NCBI RefSeq assembly: GCF_009734425.1
Contig: NZ_CP046455.1
Coordinates: 2,976,001-3,040,000, forward strand
Source of the DNA: Corynebacterium occultum
GTDB lineage: Bacteria > Actinomycetota > Actinomycetes > Mycobacteriales > Mycobacteriaceae
Length of the DNA stretch: 64,000 bases
Reading direction: 5' to 3'
Every line of letters starts with the position of its first letter. The first letter of the stretch is position 1. A program made the position numbers and the translations under genes. This document shows positions 31,587 through 40,868 of the stretch, in pieces. The notes below the pieces were generated by a model. The model was not told where the DNA came from. It searched no databases and saw only the letters and a program-made list of their open reading frames with translations.

Positions 31587-32117
31587 ATGAGTAAATCGGA
31601 CTCCCCCGACAGTTCCGGCGCCAAGAAACAGAAGCCTTATGGTCATCCCGAAAATGACCTGGTGACGGATTATGACTACACCAACCGACCCATGCCCGGC
31701 CCCAGCACCGTGGAGGACCTGGCCGGCCAACCGGACCCGGTGCTGATCCGGGAGAGAAACCGGCAGTCCGGTCGCCAGGCTCTCTTCTACGCCATCGGCG
31801 CCATTGTCACGCTGCTGCTGGGCGGCTTCCTCCTGCTGCTCCTCAGCCGGATGATCGGCGGCCCCTACTGTGAGGCGGGGGAGGCAACCTGGATCTGCAC
31901 CGAGTTCACCCGGATCGCTTGGCCGGTGTTCACCAGCGCCTATGCGGCCCTCACCCTGCTGGGCTGCGCCATCATCATGGTCCGGAAGCTGAACCAGCAC
32001 CTGCGCTGGTGGCCCTGGATGGCGGCCTTCTGGTTCCTGCTGCCCATGAACATGCTGTGGATGACCTCCGTGCTGCCGCTCGCCATCATGGATGGTGGCG
32101 GTAACCTGCTCTTCTAA
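31587..32117 (+). CDS. Conserved membrane protein, unknown function
   Basis: A 176-residue protein with a polar, Pro-rich N-terminus of about 65 residues and three to four membrane helices (about 68-88, 110-132, 144-172). Two cysteines (PYCEAGEATWICTEF) lie in the first external loop and could form a disulfide. A TAGAGT -10 box at 31551-31556 suggests its own promoter, and AAGGTGGTGG is the ribosome site. A terminator follows. I do not recognise the family. Confidence 0.72.
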   Translation: MSKSDSPDSSGAKKQKPYGHPENDLVTDYDYTNRPMPGPSTVEDLAGQPDPVLIRERNRQSGRQALFYAIGAIVTLLLGGFLLLLLSRMIGGPYCEAGEATWICTEFTRIAWPVFTSAYAALTLLGCAIIMVRKLNQHLRWWPWMAAFWFLLPMNMLWMTSVLPLAIMDGGGNLLF

Positions 32118-32133
32118 GCTCGGAGCTGCCCCT

Positions 32134-32189
32134 GAGAAAAATGAGCCACCCCTTCCTGCAAGATCAGGGAGGGGCGGCTCATTTTTCTC
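32134..32189. terminator. Bidirectional terminator
   Basis: GAGAAAAATGAGCC (32134-32147) and GGCTCATTTTTCTC (32176-32189) are perfect arms, with CCCCTTCCT/AGGGAGGGG inside. The A and T runs in the stem make it work in both directions, for the membrane protein gene and for trhO, which converge here. Confidence 0.9.
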
Positions 32190-32218
32190 ATCCAGCTGTA
32201 CTAGTTGGGTTGCTTGTC

Positions 32219-33142
32219 CTAGCGGGCTTCGGCGGCGGCCAGCTCAGCCGCCACCTGTCGGCAGTCTTCCCGACCGCAGTGCCGGGAGGCCACGCTGCCA
32301 TGACAGTCCGGGCACATCAGCACCAGCTCACGGCAGGTGTCCTCATTGACGCAATGCTCGAATTTATTGCTCGGGTCACCGCAGTGGATGCAGTGCCCCA
32401 CGCGCTTATAATCCTCACCGAACTCCATGTGCATGCGCTTGTCGAAGACATAGAGGGAGCCTTCCCACAGGCCCTTGTTGCCGTATTTCTCGCCGTAGCG
32501 GACGATGCCACCGTCGATCTGGTAGACCTCCTTGAACCCCCGGTTGATCATCAGGGAACTCAGGACCTCACAGCGGATGCCACCGGTGCAGTAGGTGACC
32601 ACCGGTTTGTCCTTGAGGTCATCATATTTTCCGGACTCGATCTCGGCGATGAAGTCATGGGTGGTCTCCACATCAGGGACCACGGCATCCCGGAACCGGC
32701 CGATCTCGGCTTCCATGGCGTTGCGGCCGTCGAAGAACACAACCTCATCGCCATGCTTCTCCACCAGCTCATTGACCTCTTCAGGTTTGAGGTGCACGCC
32801 GCCGCCGACGACTCCCTGATCATCCACCTTCAGTTCCCCGGGGACACCGAAGGCGACGATCTCATCGCGGACCTTCACGCTGAGCTTGGGGAAGTCTTCT
32901 GCCCCACCCTCGGACCACTTGAACTCCATGTCATGGAAACCCGGGTAGTCCTTTGTCTTGCGGAGGTACTTCTTGCAGGCGTCGATATCACCGCCGACAG
33001 TGCCGTTGATGCCGTGTTCCGAGATGAGGATCCGGCCTCGGAGGCCGAGACCCTCGCAGAGGTCACGTTGCCAGAGCATCACGGCTTTCGGGTCTGCGAT
33101 GGGAGTGAACTTGTAATAGAGGAGAATCTTGCTGATGGCCAC
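32219..33142 (-). CDS. trhO: tRNA uridine(34) hydroxylase TrhO
   Basis: A 307-residue YceA-type rhodanese. The N-terminal acylphosphatase-like domain ([28 protein letters not shown]) is followed by the rhodanese domain with the active-site loop YCTGGIRCE and its catalytic Cys near residue 188. The C-terminal Cys-rich region ([26 protein letters not shown]) probably binds zinc. It makes 5-hydroxyuridine at the wobble base of tRNAs. The start is GTG at 33142 with a TAGGCT box six bases ahead, so the mRNA is probably leaderless. Confidence 0.93.
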   Translation of the reverse strand: MAISKILLYYKFTPIADPKAVMLWQRDLCEGLGLRGRILISEHGINGTVGGDIDACKKYLRKTKDYPGFHDMEFKWSEGGAEDFPKLSVKVRDEIVAFGVPGELKVDDQGVVGGGVHLKPEEVNELVEKHGDEVVFFDGRNAMEAEIGRFRDAVVPDVETTHDFIAEIESGKYDDLKDKPVVTYCTGGIRCEVLSSLMINRGFKEVYQIDGGIVRYGEKYGNKGLWEGSLYVFDKRMHMEFGEDYKRVGHCIHCGDPSNKFEHCVNEDTCRELVLMCPDCHGSVASRHCGREDCRQVAAELAAAEAR

Positions 33143-33148
33143 AAATTC

Positions 33149-33154
33149 AGCCTA
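33149..33154 (-). promoter_or_regulatory. Leaderless -10 box of trhO
   Basis: Minus-strand TAGGCT ends six bases before the GTG start codon of trhO, and no Shine-Dalgarno sequence is present. Confidence 0.5.
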
Positions 33155-33244
33155 GTTCGCGGGGCCCAACCCAGTCTAATCTTCCCAAGGGAAAGGCATC
33201 TGCGCTGCTCAGAGGGTTTTATTCACCCACGCCGGGGAGAGGGG

Positions 33245-34738
33245 TCAGCGCTTCCGGTAGAGGGCCTTGCGCTGGTACTTCGGCTCCGAGGTGACCAGGA
33301 TGCCCAGATTTCGGAAGATGCCCTCATCCACCGAACCCAGGATGGTGGTGGTGTGGGCATCGCAGGACTGCAGGTTCTTCAGCTCCCGCAGCGCGGAGCG
33401 GGCGTCCTGGCTGGAGGCCCCGGAGACCGAGAGGGCGATGAGCACCTCATCGGTGTGCAGGCGGGGGTTGCGGGAGCCCAGGTGCTCGGTCTTGAGGGTC
33501 TGGATCGGCTCGATGGAGGAGGGGGAGAGCAGGTCGATGTCCCGGTCGATGCCGGCCAGGTGCTTCAGGGCGTTGAGGAGCATCGCGGCGGAGCAGCCCA
33601 GCAGCTCCGAGGTTTTGCCGGTGATGATGGTCCCATCAGCCAGCTCCAGGGCTGAGGCCGGGACACCACTCTCCGCCTCCACCTGCAGGGCGGGGGCCAC
33701 CACGCGGCGCTCCTCGATGGAGGTGCCGGCCTTGCTCATCACCATGGCCACCCGCTGGGAGAGGGTGTCATCAAGTTCATCGCGCCGCTCCTCCACCAGT
33801 GCCTTGTAGTAGCGGCGGATGATCTCCTGGTTGGCGGCGTCCCGGCAGGCCTGGTCATCGGAGATGCAGTAACCGACCATGTTCACCCCCATGTCGGTGG
33901 GCGATTTATAGGGAGAACTGCCGTTGAGCTTCTCCAGCAGGGTCTTCAGCAGGGGGAAGACCTCCACATCCCGGTTGTAGCTGGTGACCTGTTCGCCATA
34001 GGCCGCCAGGTGGAAGGGGTCGATGACATTGATGTCATCAAGGTCCACGGTGGCGGCCTCATAGGCCAGGTTCACGGGGTGTTCCAGGGGCAGATTCCAG
34101 ATCGGGAAGGTCTCGAACTTGGCGTAACCAGCTCTAACACCCTTCTTGAAATCGTGGTACACCTGTGACAGACAGGTGGCGAGCTTGCCGGACCCAGGCC
34201 CCGGCGCGGTGACCACGATCAGGTCCCGGCTGGTTTCGCTGTAGTCATTACGGCCGAAACCCTCTTCGGAGACAATCCGGCGGGTATCGCTCGGGTAGCC
34301 GGGGATCACGTGGTGGCGGGCGACCTTCAGGCCGAGACGTTCCAGGCGTTCCATGAAGACCCGGGCCATGGTGTTGTCATCCTCGAACTGGGTGAGGACG
34401 ACGTTCTCCACCAAAAAGCCCCGTTCCCGGAAGATGTCGATCAGGCGGAGCGCATCCTCTTCATAGGGGATGCCGAGGTCGGCGCGGACCTTCTGGCGTT
34501 CCAGGTCCTTGGCGTTGATGCACACCAGGATCTCCAGCTCGTCCTTGAGCTGCTCCAGCATCGCGATCTTATTGTCCGGGGTGAAACCGGGCAGAACCCG
34601 GGAGGCGTGCATATCGTCGAAGAGTTTGCCGCCCATCTCCAGGTACAGTTTGCCGCCGATGGATTTGCGTCGCTCCTGGATCTGCCGCGATTGCATTTCG
34701 ATATAACGTTCACGATCAAATCCGGTGCGGTGCGGCAT
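33245..34738 (-). CDS. DUF1846 family protein
   Basis: A 497-residue protein of the DUF1846 family, of full length. It has a P-loop-like segment ([26 protein letters not shown]) near residue 175, and the highly conserved phrases [26 protein letters not shown] and [11 protein letters not shown]. Structures of the family show a nucleotide-type fold but the function is not established. It is transcribed alone. It marks the left border of the iac region and is a common core gene. Confidence 0.88.
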   Translation of the reverse strand: MPHRTGFDRERYIEMQSRQIQERRKSIGGKLYLEMGGKLFDDMHASRVLPGFTPDNKIAMLEQLKDELEILVCINAKDLERQKVRADLGIPYEEDALRLIDIFRERGFLVENVVLTQFEDDNTMARVFMERLERLGLKVARHHVIPGYPSDTRRIVSEEGFGRNDYSETSRDLIVVTAPGPGSGKLATCLSQVYHDFKKGVRAGYAKFETFPIWNLPLEHPVNLAYEAATVDLDDINVIDPFHLAAYGEQVTSYNRDVEVFPLLKTLLEKLNGSSPYKSPTDMGVNMVGYCISDDQACRDAANQEIIRRYYKALVEERRDELDDTLSQRVAMVMSKAGTSIEERRVVAPALQVEAESGVPASALELADGTIITGKTSELLGCSAAMLLNALKHLAGIDRDIDLLSPSSIEPIQTLKTEHLGSRNPRLHTDEVLIALSVSGASSQDARSALRELKNLQSCDAHTTTILGSVDEGIFRNLGILVTSEPKYQRKALYRKR

Positions 34739-34837
34739 CAGAATAAGCCCTTCTTCGGTGGCATGGATGACGCCCCACGACTTTACCCGTCACCCCGGGG
34801 TTCCGGGAAAGGGGCCGCTCCGGATGCAGGCCCCGGG

Positions 34838-34884
34838 GTGTTTTGCGACGCCCCCAGGGGGGGCAGCGGGGCGTCGCAAAGCAC
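34838..34884. repeat. Inverted pair of a dispersed intergenic repeat
   Basis: A 17-base unit GTGCTTTGCGACGCCCC occurs here twice in opposite orientation: 34838-34854 with one mismatch and 34868-34884 exactly in reverse complement. Together they make a strong hairpin between the DUF1846 gene and iacI. The same 17-mer is found at 25050-25066 and a weaker copy at 27920-27936, both intergenic. Confidence 0.6.
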
Positions 34885-34912
34885 TGCCCCGGAAGTCCGG
34901 GATGATTCGGGG

Positions 34913-35464
34913 CTACTTCAGCAGTACCGAGGTACCGGGGAAGCTCTCGGCGAAATTATTCGGCAGCGGGGCGATGAACACATTTTCGGTACGGGTGCGG
35001 GTGATTTTCCACTCCCCGTTTTCACGGCGGAAAGCATTGTTCAGACGGCTGGAGCGCAGCAGTGACTTTCCGTCGGAGAAGAGCCAGGGCTGCATGTGGA
35101 TCCACAGACCGGTGGCCTCATCCCCATCCACGAAGATCTGCTCCGAAGTGAGGTAGTGGGCGTTAAGCAGCAGCTTCGGCTCCTGATCTTCAGGCCAGAA
35201 ACGGTTGAAGTGAGCCCGGATGTCATCCTTACCCTCCGCGCGGCCGAACTGGCCGGTGTAGTATTCGCCGACACCCTCCCAGACCGCGTCCTCGGTGTAC
35301 AGGTCCAGGATCAACTCGATACGTTCCTGGTCGCTCACCGGTGGGTAAACCGGGCAGGGAGTGTCGCAGAGGTACATGTAGCGGGCCTGGATGCGGCGGA
35401 TATCAGCCTCCGCCTCCAGGACGTCAATCCGCTTTGCCAACTTGGAGATCAGTTCTTCAGTCAT
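34913..35464 (-). CDS. iacI: SnoaL-like protein IacI
   Basis: A 183-residue protein of the SnoaL/NTF2-like fold. It opens with MTEELISKLAKRIDVLEAEADIRRIQARYMYLCD and contains YTEDAVWEG, RAHFNRFWPEDQEP and ENGEWKITRTRTENVF, the usual family points. In the iac pathway IacI acts early, together with IacA and IacE, on oxidised indole-3-acetic acid intermediates. It is the third gene of the MFS-iacG-iacI operon, 18 bases after iacG. The iac name rests mainly on the company of the other eight iac-type genes. Confidence 0.72.
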   Translation of the reverse strand: MTEELISKLAKRIDVLEAEADIRRIQARYMYLCDTPCPVYPPVSDQERIELILDLYTEDAVWEGVGEYYTGQFGRAEGKDDIRAHFNRFWPEDQEPKLLLNAHYLTSEQIFVDGDEATGLWIHMQPWLFSDGKSLLRSSRLNNAFRRENGEWKITRTRTENVFIAPLPNNFAESFPGTSVLLK

Positions 35465-35482
35465 GCTCTCTATCTTTCTGTT

Positions 35483-36670
35483 CTAGTGGTTGCGCTCGGC
35501 ACGTTCGATGTCCTGGATGACCGCCTTCGAGCGGGACACCCACTCCCGGATCTTCGCGCCGGGAACCCCACCGGGGAGCTGGGCCAGGCGCAGGGTCATG
35601 GTGTACTGGCCGGAGGGATCCTTCACCGGGAAGACGATGGATCCGATGTCATAGGTTTCGTTGTCTACAACTTCTCTCGGTTCATAATTGACGGGGGTGG
35701 AACCGATGGTTTCCCTGATGCTGCGTTCCTCAATCGGGGTGAGGCTGATCTTCTTGTATTCCTGGGTGGCGCGAATCATCTGCTCATAGGCGGCAGAGCC
35801 CTCCTCCGGTAGGAAAGCCAGGAGGTAGCCCTGCTCCCGCATGAATTCCAGACGGCGGCGGTGTCGTTCCTGCAGCTCCTCGGAGGGGTTCTTCAGCTTA
35901 TTCATCCACCGCTGCTGTAACTCCGGGGACTTGTCGAAGAAGTAACTGTCCCCGATTGGCGGGACCAGGGGAAAACGGCTCGCCAGACCGCCTTCGCGGG
36001 TGGCGTCCGCGGAAAGTTCCGAGAACACCGTCGCCATCTCATCATCACTGACTGCGGCAAAGACCGAGACTTCACATCCAATTGAATGGGCCAGGTCGCG
36101 CAGCTGGTCGCTGGCATTGTGGGCGGCGTGGATCGCCGGGAGGATCTCATGGCTCATGCGTGATCCAGACTCCAGGCCTGCGAAGCTACCGTAGCCACCC
36201 TGGAAGAAGAGCAGTGGGGGCACCGAATTGGTCACCTGCAGGTCGGAGACCGCACAGAGCACGATCCAGTGGTCGCCGGCCTCGACAACATCAGCGATGG
36301 TGGTGTCAACCCAGGCGATGGAGTTGCGCAGCACCGGGTCCCCGGAGGGGGAGGGGTACCACTCAATGCCGTCGAGCTTGTTCTCCCAACGCTGGGCGAT
36401 GGCCAGCATTTCGGCCTGCTGCTCCCCACCGAAAATATTGATGCACAGGGAACTGCAGGTGCGCAGCTTCTGGAAAGTGCGGGAGGTCTTCATCGGCATG
36501 AAGGAGACCAGCGGTGGATCCAGGGAGACGGAAGCGAAGGTACCGACCACAAGTGCCAGGATCTCACCCTCCGGGCTGCGGCCGGTGACCACAGCCACAC
36601 CGGTGGGATAATGGCCCATGACTTCGCGGAATATCTTTGGGTCAAAGGTGTCGGGAATGCTGACGCTCAT
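35483..36670 (-). CDS. iacG: Flavin reductase IacG fused to IclR-like domain
   Basis: A 395-residue protein of two parts. Residues 1-170 are a flavin reductase of the HpaC/IacG type (FREVMGHYPTGVAVVTGRSPEG, LDPPLVSFMPMKTSRTF), which would supply reduced flavin to IacA. Residues 180-395 look like the ligand-binding domain of IclR regulators: QLRDLAHSIGCEVSVFAAV, PLVPPIGDSYFF, RLEFMREQGY and DIGSIVFPVKDPSGQ. No helix-turn-helix precedes it. Ordinary flavin reductases of this type have only about 160-190 residues. The extra domain may sense a pathway compound. It follows the MFS gene by 65 bases. Confidence 0.75.
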   Translation of the reverse strand: MSVSIPDTFDPKIFREVMGHYPTGVAVVTGRSPEGEILALVVGTFASVSLDPPLVSFMPMKTSRTFQKLRTCSSLCINIFGGEQQAEMLAIAQRWENKLDGIEWYPSPSGDPVLRNSIAWVDTTIADVVEAGDHWIVLCAVSDLQVTNSVPPLLFFQGGYGSFAGLESGSRMSHEILPAIHAAHNASDQLRDLAHSIGCEVSVFAAVSDDEMATVFSELSADATREGGLASRFPLVPPIGDSYFFDKSPELQQRWMNKLKNPSEELQERHRRRLEFMREQGYLLAFLPEEGSAAYEQMIRATQEYKKISLTPIEERSIRETIGSTPVNYEPREVVDNETYDIGSIVFPVKDPSGQYTMTLRLAQLPGGVPGAKIREWVSRSKAVIQDIERAERNH

Positions 36671-36735
36671 GGCGGATCAACCTGCTTTCAATACTGGCCG
36701 GGGGATTTCCGGGTTTTAGTTCAAGGCCTGGTGGG

Positions 36736-38211
36736 TTAACTGGTGGTGACTGCTGCGGGGCGGGGTTCCGGGTTCAGATGCTTGGCCTGGAGCTTGCGGC
36801 CCAGCTTCTCCGGGCGGAGCAGCAGGGCCGAAGCCAGTCCGGCAACCAGTAGGAAGATGCCGGTGATCAGGAAAGCGGAGTGCACTCCACCGGCCATGGA
36901 CGAGACCATCTCAGCACTGGGGGCAACACCCTTGGCGGGTGCCACATAACCGGCAGTCGTCATCATCCAACCGACCAGGATGGGGGAAATGATGGCACCG
37001 ATGGCACCGAAGCCACCCAGGGTGGCCATCATGATCGGACGCTGTTTCGGGCCGACTGCATAACCGATCGCAGAGGCGGCCATCGGGAAGACCAGACTGC
37101 AACCACCGGCGATGGACAACAGCACCACGGTCAGGGAACTGGGCACGATGGGGGTCAGCAGGAAAGCCACACCAGCCACGGCGGTGGACAACCCGAAGGG
37201 AACCGCAATCGCGAGGTGGGCACTCTTGCCCCGCTGCATCATGCGGTGGCCGAGGGCACCGAGACCGAGCAGTACCAGAGCGCCAAGGATCCAGGGGAAG
37301 GTGGTGACAAGCCCCACCTGCGGCAGGGAGAGCCCGACCACGGTACCCAGGTACTGCGGCAGCCAGGTGGTCAGGAAACCCTGAACCCAGAAGTTTGAGG
37401 CGGCACCGAAGAGAGCCGCAATGAAAGCGAGGCTAAACAGGGCTCGCCAGATATTAACCGGCTTCTGGGCATCGACTAGGTCGGTCTCCACGACAGCCGG
37501 AACCACGTTCTTATCGCCAGTCGCGAGCGACTCAGCGTTCTCCGTGGAGGTGGCGGACTTGGAGCCACCCGCCTTGTAAGGACCGTCACCACCGAAAAGC
37601 ACCCAGGTGACCACCCAGATCAAGCCGAGGATACCCAGAGCGCCGAAGGCCCAACGCCAACCCCAGGCGCCAATCACCCAGGCGATGAAAGGGGCCGCTA
37701 TGACGGGGCCCAGGGTGGAACCGATGGCCACCAGGTTGGAGGGCAGGGCCCGACGCGAGGGGTGGAACCAGGTGTGGGCAGAAGTCAGTGACATCGCCGT
37801 GGCTGGGCCCTCAGCACCACCGAGGATGATGCGGGTGGCCAGCAGGATGGCAGCACCACCGCCGAGCAGCATGGGGAACTGCATGACCGCCCAGACCACA
37901 CCCATGGCCAGGATGATCCAGCGGACTGAGATCTTCGAGGCCAGGATGCCCGTCAGTACGGACACGATGGAATAAAGGAAGAAGAAGGCACTGCCGATGA
38001 AACCGAATTCCGTGGCACTCAACCCGAGCTCCGACATGGCGTGTGGGGCTACGAGCCCCAACACGGCCTTATCCGCGAAAGCGATGATCTGGAAAACGAC
38101 CAGCAGGCCGACAATGACCCAGGCACGGGTGGTGGGCCGATGTCGGTTCCGGTTGATGCGTGCGGCTTCCTCCGGCTGGAGCCCCCGCACCGGGGAATTA
38201 GTAACCGTCAT
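36736..38211 (-). CDS. MFS transporter of the iac cluster (ACS-type)
   Basis: A 491-residue transporter of 12 helices resembling the anion:cation symporter family. Features are FADKAVLGLVAPHAMSELGLSATEFGFIGSAFFFLYSI, the acidic GGAEGPATAMSLTSAHTWFHPSRRALPSN in the helix 4-5 region, and a long polar central loop with DGPYKAGGSKSATSTENAES. Members import organic anions such as phthalate, tartrate or glucarate. Its operon with iacG and iacI, and its divergence from iacH, point to indole-3-acetate or a conjugate as substrate. GGAG precedes the ATG. Confidence 0.78.
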   Translation of the reverse strand: MTVTNSPVRGLQPEEAARINRNRHRPTTRAWVIVGLLVVFQIIAFADKAVLGLVAPHAMSELGLSATEFGFIGSAFFFLYSIVSVLTGILASKISVRWIILAMGVVWAVMQFPMLLGGGAAILLATRIILGGAEGPATAMSLTSAHTWFHPSRRALPSNLVAIGSTLGPVIAAPFIAWVIGAWGWRWAFGALGILGLIWVVTWVLFGGDGPYKAGGSKSATSTENAESLATGDKNVVPAVVETDLVDAQKPVNIWRALFSLAFIAALFGAASNFWVQGFLTTWLPQYLGTVVGLSLPQVGLVTTFPWILGALVLLGLGALGHRMMQRGKSAHLAIAVPFGLSTAVAGVAFLLTPIVPSSLTVVLLSIAGGCSLVFPMAASAIGYAVGPKQRPIMMATLGGFGAIGAIISPILVGWMMTTAGYVAPAKGVAPSAEMVSSMAGGVHSAFLITGIFLLVAGLASALLLRPEKLGRKLQAKHLNPEPRPAAVTTS

Positions 38212-38290
38212 TTCTGCTCCGATCCCCGGCGCTTCGGCCGGTTCCTCACTGTTGATGTGCCAAAAAGGTAACTGTGATTCGCCTTACACA

Positions 38291-38329
38291 GCTAGGGGGG
38301 AAACCTTTAGTCGAAGATTGTTTCCTAGC
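38291..38329. promoter_or_regulatory. Dyad in the MFS-iacH divergent promoter region
   Basis: GCTAGGGGGGAAAC (38291-38304) and GTTTCCTAGC (38320-38329) are opposed, matching except for a four-G insert. TAACCT, 17 bases after TTTCCT, could be the -10 box for iacH. It is a candidate site for the response regulator of this cluster. The 204-base region holds no gene. Confidence 0.35.
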
Positions 38330-38415
38330 CCGATGCACTCCCGTAACCTCAGTCACAGAATCGCCGGGACAGGCAGCCCCTTCCGGCATGATCCATCACC
38401 CAGCAGGAGACCCCG

Positions 38416-39765
38416 ATGACCCCGCCCAACCGGAACAAATTAATCAGCGAGCAGGTGGCGGCGGTGAATAGCGGCACCACCTCGGAGTCCGCACTCGCCG
38501 CCACGGTTCGCACCGATATCCTCCGCTACGAGGCAAAACTTAAGGCCTGGGTCGCCTTCAATGATCTCGACACCGAGGTGAGGGAGGCCACCCCTACCGC
38601 TTCGGAAAGTAGTTCCACACGCAATACCCTGCCACTGCGGGGCATCTCGGTGGGGATCAAGGACATCATTGACGTGGCCGGTCTGCCCACCCGCTGTGGC
38701 TCCCCCGTCACCCCTGCCACCCCGGCCAAAACGGATGCTGCCTGTGTCACCCGTTTCCGAGAATTGGGGGCAGTCATCCAGGGCAAGACGGTGACCACCG
38801 AATTCGGTTATTTCAATCCGGGGCCCACGGTGAATCCCTGGAATCATCAGCACACTCCAGGTGGCTCCTCCAGTGGTTCGGCGGCCGCAGTCGGGGCCAA
38901 CACCATCGCCCTCACCCTTGGCACCCAGACTGCCGGGTCTCTCACCCGCCCCGCGTCCTTCTGCGGGGCGGCCGGCATGGTGCTGGCCACTGGGTCTACC
39001 TCCATGGCCGGGATTTCCGGCCTGAGTGAGACCCTGGATTCCCTGGGACTGCTGACCCGCAACATCGATGATCTGGACTATGTCTACTCCGCCTTCACCG
39101 AACTGGAGTACCGGCCTGAACCGAAGGTCGAGGATGTAACTCTTCACCTCTGGGACGGTTCCGACCTGCTGCCCATGGCACCGCAGATGAACAGCCTGCT
39201 GGCGGAACTGCCTCGCTTGGCCGCTGATCTCGGGCTGGGATATCACCCCTTGGACTGGTCCGATCATATTAATACTCTGGTCGATGACCACCGCATCATC
39301 ATGGGCTACGAAGCCTCCCGCACCATGGCCGACACCTTCCGGGAGCACCGCGACGAACTCAGCCCCCAACTACAGGAACTGCTGTCCGGTGGTGCCGAGG
39401 TCGATGAGCTCTCCTACCGGGAGGCCCTGATCCGCCGCGATATTTCCCGACGTTCCCTGGAACGTCTGCTGGGCGATTCCGGTGTGATCGCCGGCCCAGC
39501 CGCAGCGGGTCCCGCTCCGGAGTGTTCCCAGGGCACCGGCTCCCCGGATCTCAGCCGCGCCTGGCAGCTGCTGGGTCTTCCAGTGGTCATTGTCCCCGGC
39601 GCGAAGACCACCTCGGGTCTGCCGCTGGGGGTTCAGCTGGTCGGCTTGCCGGGTTCGGAGAAACGACTGCTGAACCTGGGTCGTCGCCTTGAGGGTCTGC
39701 TGCGCAGGGTCCCCTCCTTCTCCCAAACCACCTCCAACCCCACCCTGAAGGATCTGACATGGTAA
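38416..39765 (+). CDS. iacH: Amidase-signature hydrolase IacH
   Basis: A 449-residue amidase-signature enzyme. The Ser-Ser-Lys triad reads as Lys82 (GIKDIIDVAG), cis-Ser151 (TPGGSSSGSAAAVG) and the nucleophile Ser175 (TQTAGSLTRPASFCG). The spacings are those of the family. Amidases of this type in iac clusters are named IacH and are thought to act on an amide intermediate or on conjugated auxin. AGGAG precedes the ATG. It is the first of three plus-strand genes; the next overlaps it by seven bases. It is divergent from the MFS gene. Confidence 0.8.
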   Translation: MTPPNRNKLISEQVAAVNSGTTSESALAATVRTDILRYEAKLKAWVAFNDLDTEVREATPTASESSSTRNTLPLRGISVGIKDIIDVAGLPTRCGSPVTPATPAKTDAACVTRFRELGAVIQGKTVTTEFGYFNPGPTVNPWNHQHTPGGSSSGSAAAVGANTIALTLGTQTAGSLTRPASFCGAAGMVLATGSTSMAGISGLSETLDSLGLLTRNIDDLDYVYSAFTELEYRPEPKVEDVTLHLWDGSDLLPMAPQMNSLLAELPRLAADLGLGYHPLDWSDHINTLVDDHRIIMGYEASRTMADTFREHRDELSPQLQELLSGGAEVDELSYREALIRRDISRRSLERLLGDSGVIAGPAAAGPAPECSQGTGSPDLSRAWQLLGLPVVIVPGAKTTSGLPLGVQLVGLPGSEKRLLNLGRRLEGLLRRVPSFSQTTSNPTLKDLTW

Positions 39766-40037
39766 TCAAACCCCGCCCCGTCAACCACGCCCGAACTTTT
39801 TTGACCTGCTACGAAGACACCTTCAACTACGGCTGGCATCATGTGGACCTCTTCGTCCATGATGAGCTGGGCCGTGAGGTGAACTGGGTGCATTGGACAG
39901 TGGAAGCCGATGGCCCCGAAGCCGCCGATGAGTCTGTCCGCAAGGAGGAGCCCCAGCTGCGTCGCACCAGTGAGTGGAAGCATCAGGTCAGTGCCTTTGG
40001 CATGAATTACTGGACCGCTGATGCCACCTGGGACTGA
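39759..40037 (+). CDS. Small unknown protein of the iac cluster
   Basis: A 92-residue protein, start overlapping the amidase stop by seven bases with GAAGGA as ribosome site, so translation is coupled. It is rich in Trp, His and acidic residues (YGWHHVDLFVHDELGREVNWVHWTVEADG and SEWKHQVSAFGMNYWTADATWD). It has no signal, no membrane helix and no cysteine pair. Third codon positions and the tight coupling argue for a real gene. I know no family for it, and it is not one of the standard iacA-I set. A small structural subunit or a metal or ligand binder for the pathway are open options. Confidence 0.72.
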   Translation: MVIKPRPVNHARTFLTCYEDTFNYGWHHVDLFVHDELGREVNWVHWTVEADGPEAADESVRKEEPQLRRTSEWKHQVSAFGMNYWTADATWD

Positions 40038-40088
40038 GTTAGAGTGAGTATCCCCTCGTCCCTCTTTCGTCTCCGGAATGGAAGCGTC

Positions 40089-40721
40089 ATGACTCAGCCT
40101 GAAGAACAGTTCTCCCCCATCGTCTATGTTGTTGACGATGATCCGGAGCTGTGTGAGTCCGTGTCCTGGTTACTGGGCAGCGCCGACATCACCTGTTCCA
40201 TCGCCAACAGCGCGGATGAGTTCCTGGCGCAGTTCGACCCGAAGCGTCCAGCCTGCCTGGTGCTCGATGTCCGCATGCCCCGGATGAGCGGTACCCGCCT
40301 CCAGGAGAAGCTCAATGAGATCGCCCCACATGTCTCCATCATCTTCGTCTCCGCCCATGGAGACATCAACATGTCGGTAGCCACGATGAAGGCGGGCGCC
40401 CAGGATTTCCTGGAGAAGCCCTATGATCCGCAGCGGCTCATCGATGCTGTGCAACTCGGCGTGGAGAAGGCCTCCCAGCGTTTCCTTGCCCATGTCCAGC
40501 AGCAGGAACTAGCGGAGAAACTGGCGCTGCTGACCCCTCGGGAACGTGAGGTGCTTCGCCTGGTTATTGAGGGGCTACCCAGTCAGAACATCAGCCGTCG
40601 ACTCAGTATGAGCGTGAAGACGGTGGATGTGCACCGCACCCGGATCAAGACCAAGACTGATGCGGAGAGCATCGGCACCCTGGTGCGGGATCTGCTGCGT
40701 TATGACGTAGAGGTGCCCTGA
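40089..40721 (+). CDS. FixJ-type response regulator of the iac cluster
   Basis: A 210-residue two-domain regulator. The receiver has VVDDDPE at the acidic pocket, the phospho-acceptor Asp60 in CLVLDVRMPRMSG, and the Lys of FLEKPYDP. The C-terminal LuxR/FixJ helix-turn-helix is LTPREREVLRLVIEGLPSQNISRRLSMSVKTVDVHRTRIKTK. The start at 40089 follows GGAAG; the frame runs 15 codons further. TodT, StyR and FixJ are the closest functional types, and TodT and StyR control aromatic catabolism. Its kinase is probably the PAS protein at 46212-47702. A terminator follows. Confidence 0.88.
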   Translation: MTQPEEQFSPIVYVVDDDPELCESVSWLLGSADITCSIANSADEFLAQFDPKRPACLVLDVRMPRMSGTRLQEKLNEIAPHVSIIFVSAHGDINMSVATMKAGAQDFLEKPYDPQRLIDAVQLGVEKASQRFLAHVQQQELAEKLALLTPREREVLRLVIEGLPSQNISRRLSMSVKTVDVHRTRIKTKTDAESIGTLVRDLLRYDVEVP

Positions 40722-40744
40722 GCCACCCTCATGGTCCTGTCCAG

Positions 40745-40766
40745 CCCCGCCACGGCGGGGTTTTTT
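40745..40766 (+). terminator. Terminator after the response regulator
   Basis: CCCCGCC (40745-40751) and GGCGGGG (40754-40760) pair and are followed by TTTTTT. It is a textbook rho-independent site. Confidence 0.9.
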
Positions 40767-40813
40767 GAGGACCTGGTGTCGATAAGTGGCGAACAACCCG
40801 GACAAGAATCAGA

Positions 40814-40846
40814 GCCGCCCCCACGACCTGGTGTCGTAGGGGCGGC
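40814..40846 (-). terminator. Terminator after iacF
   Basis: Minus-strand GCCGCCCCTACGAC and GTCGTGGGGGCGGC pair around ACCAG and lead into TCTGATTCTTG. The sequence GACCTGGTGTCG in its loop side (40825-40836) is repeated at 40770-40781. Confidence 0.65.
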
Positions 40847-40868
40847 GAAGCCAAATGCGCCAGGTGTG

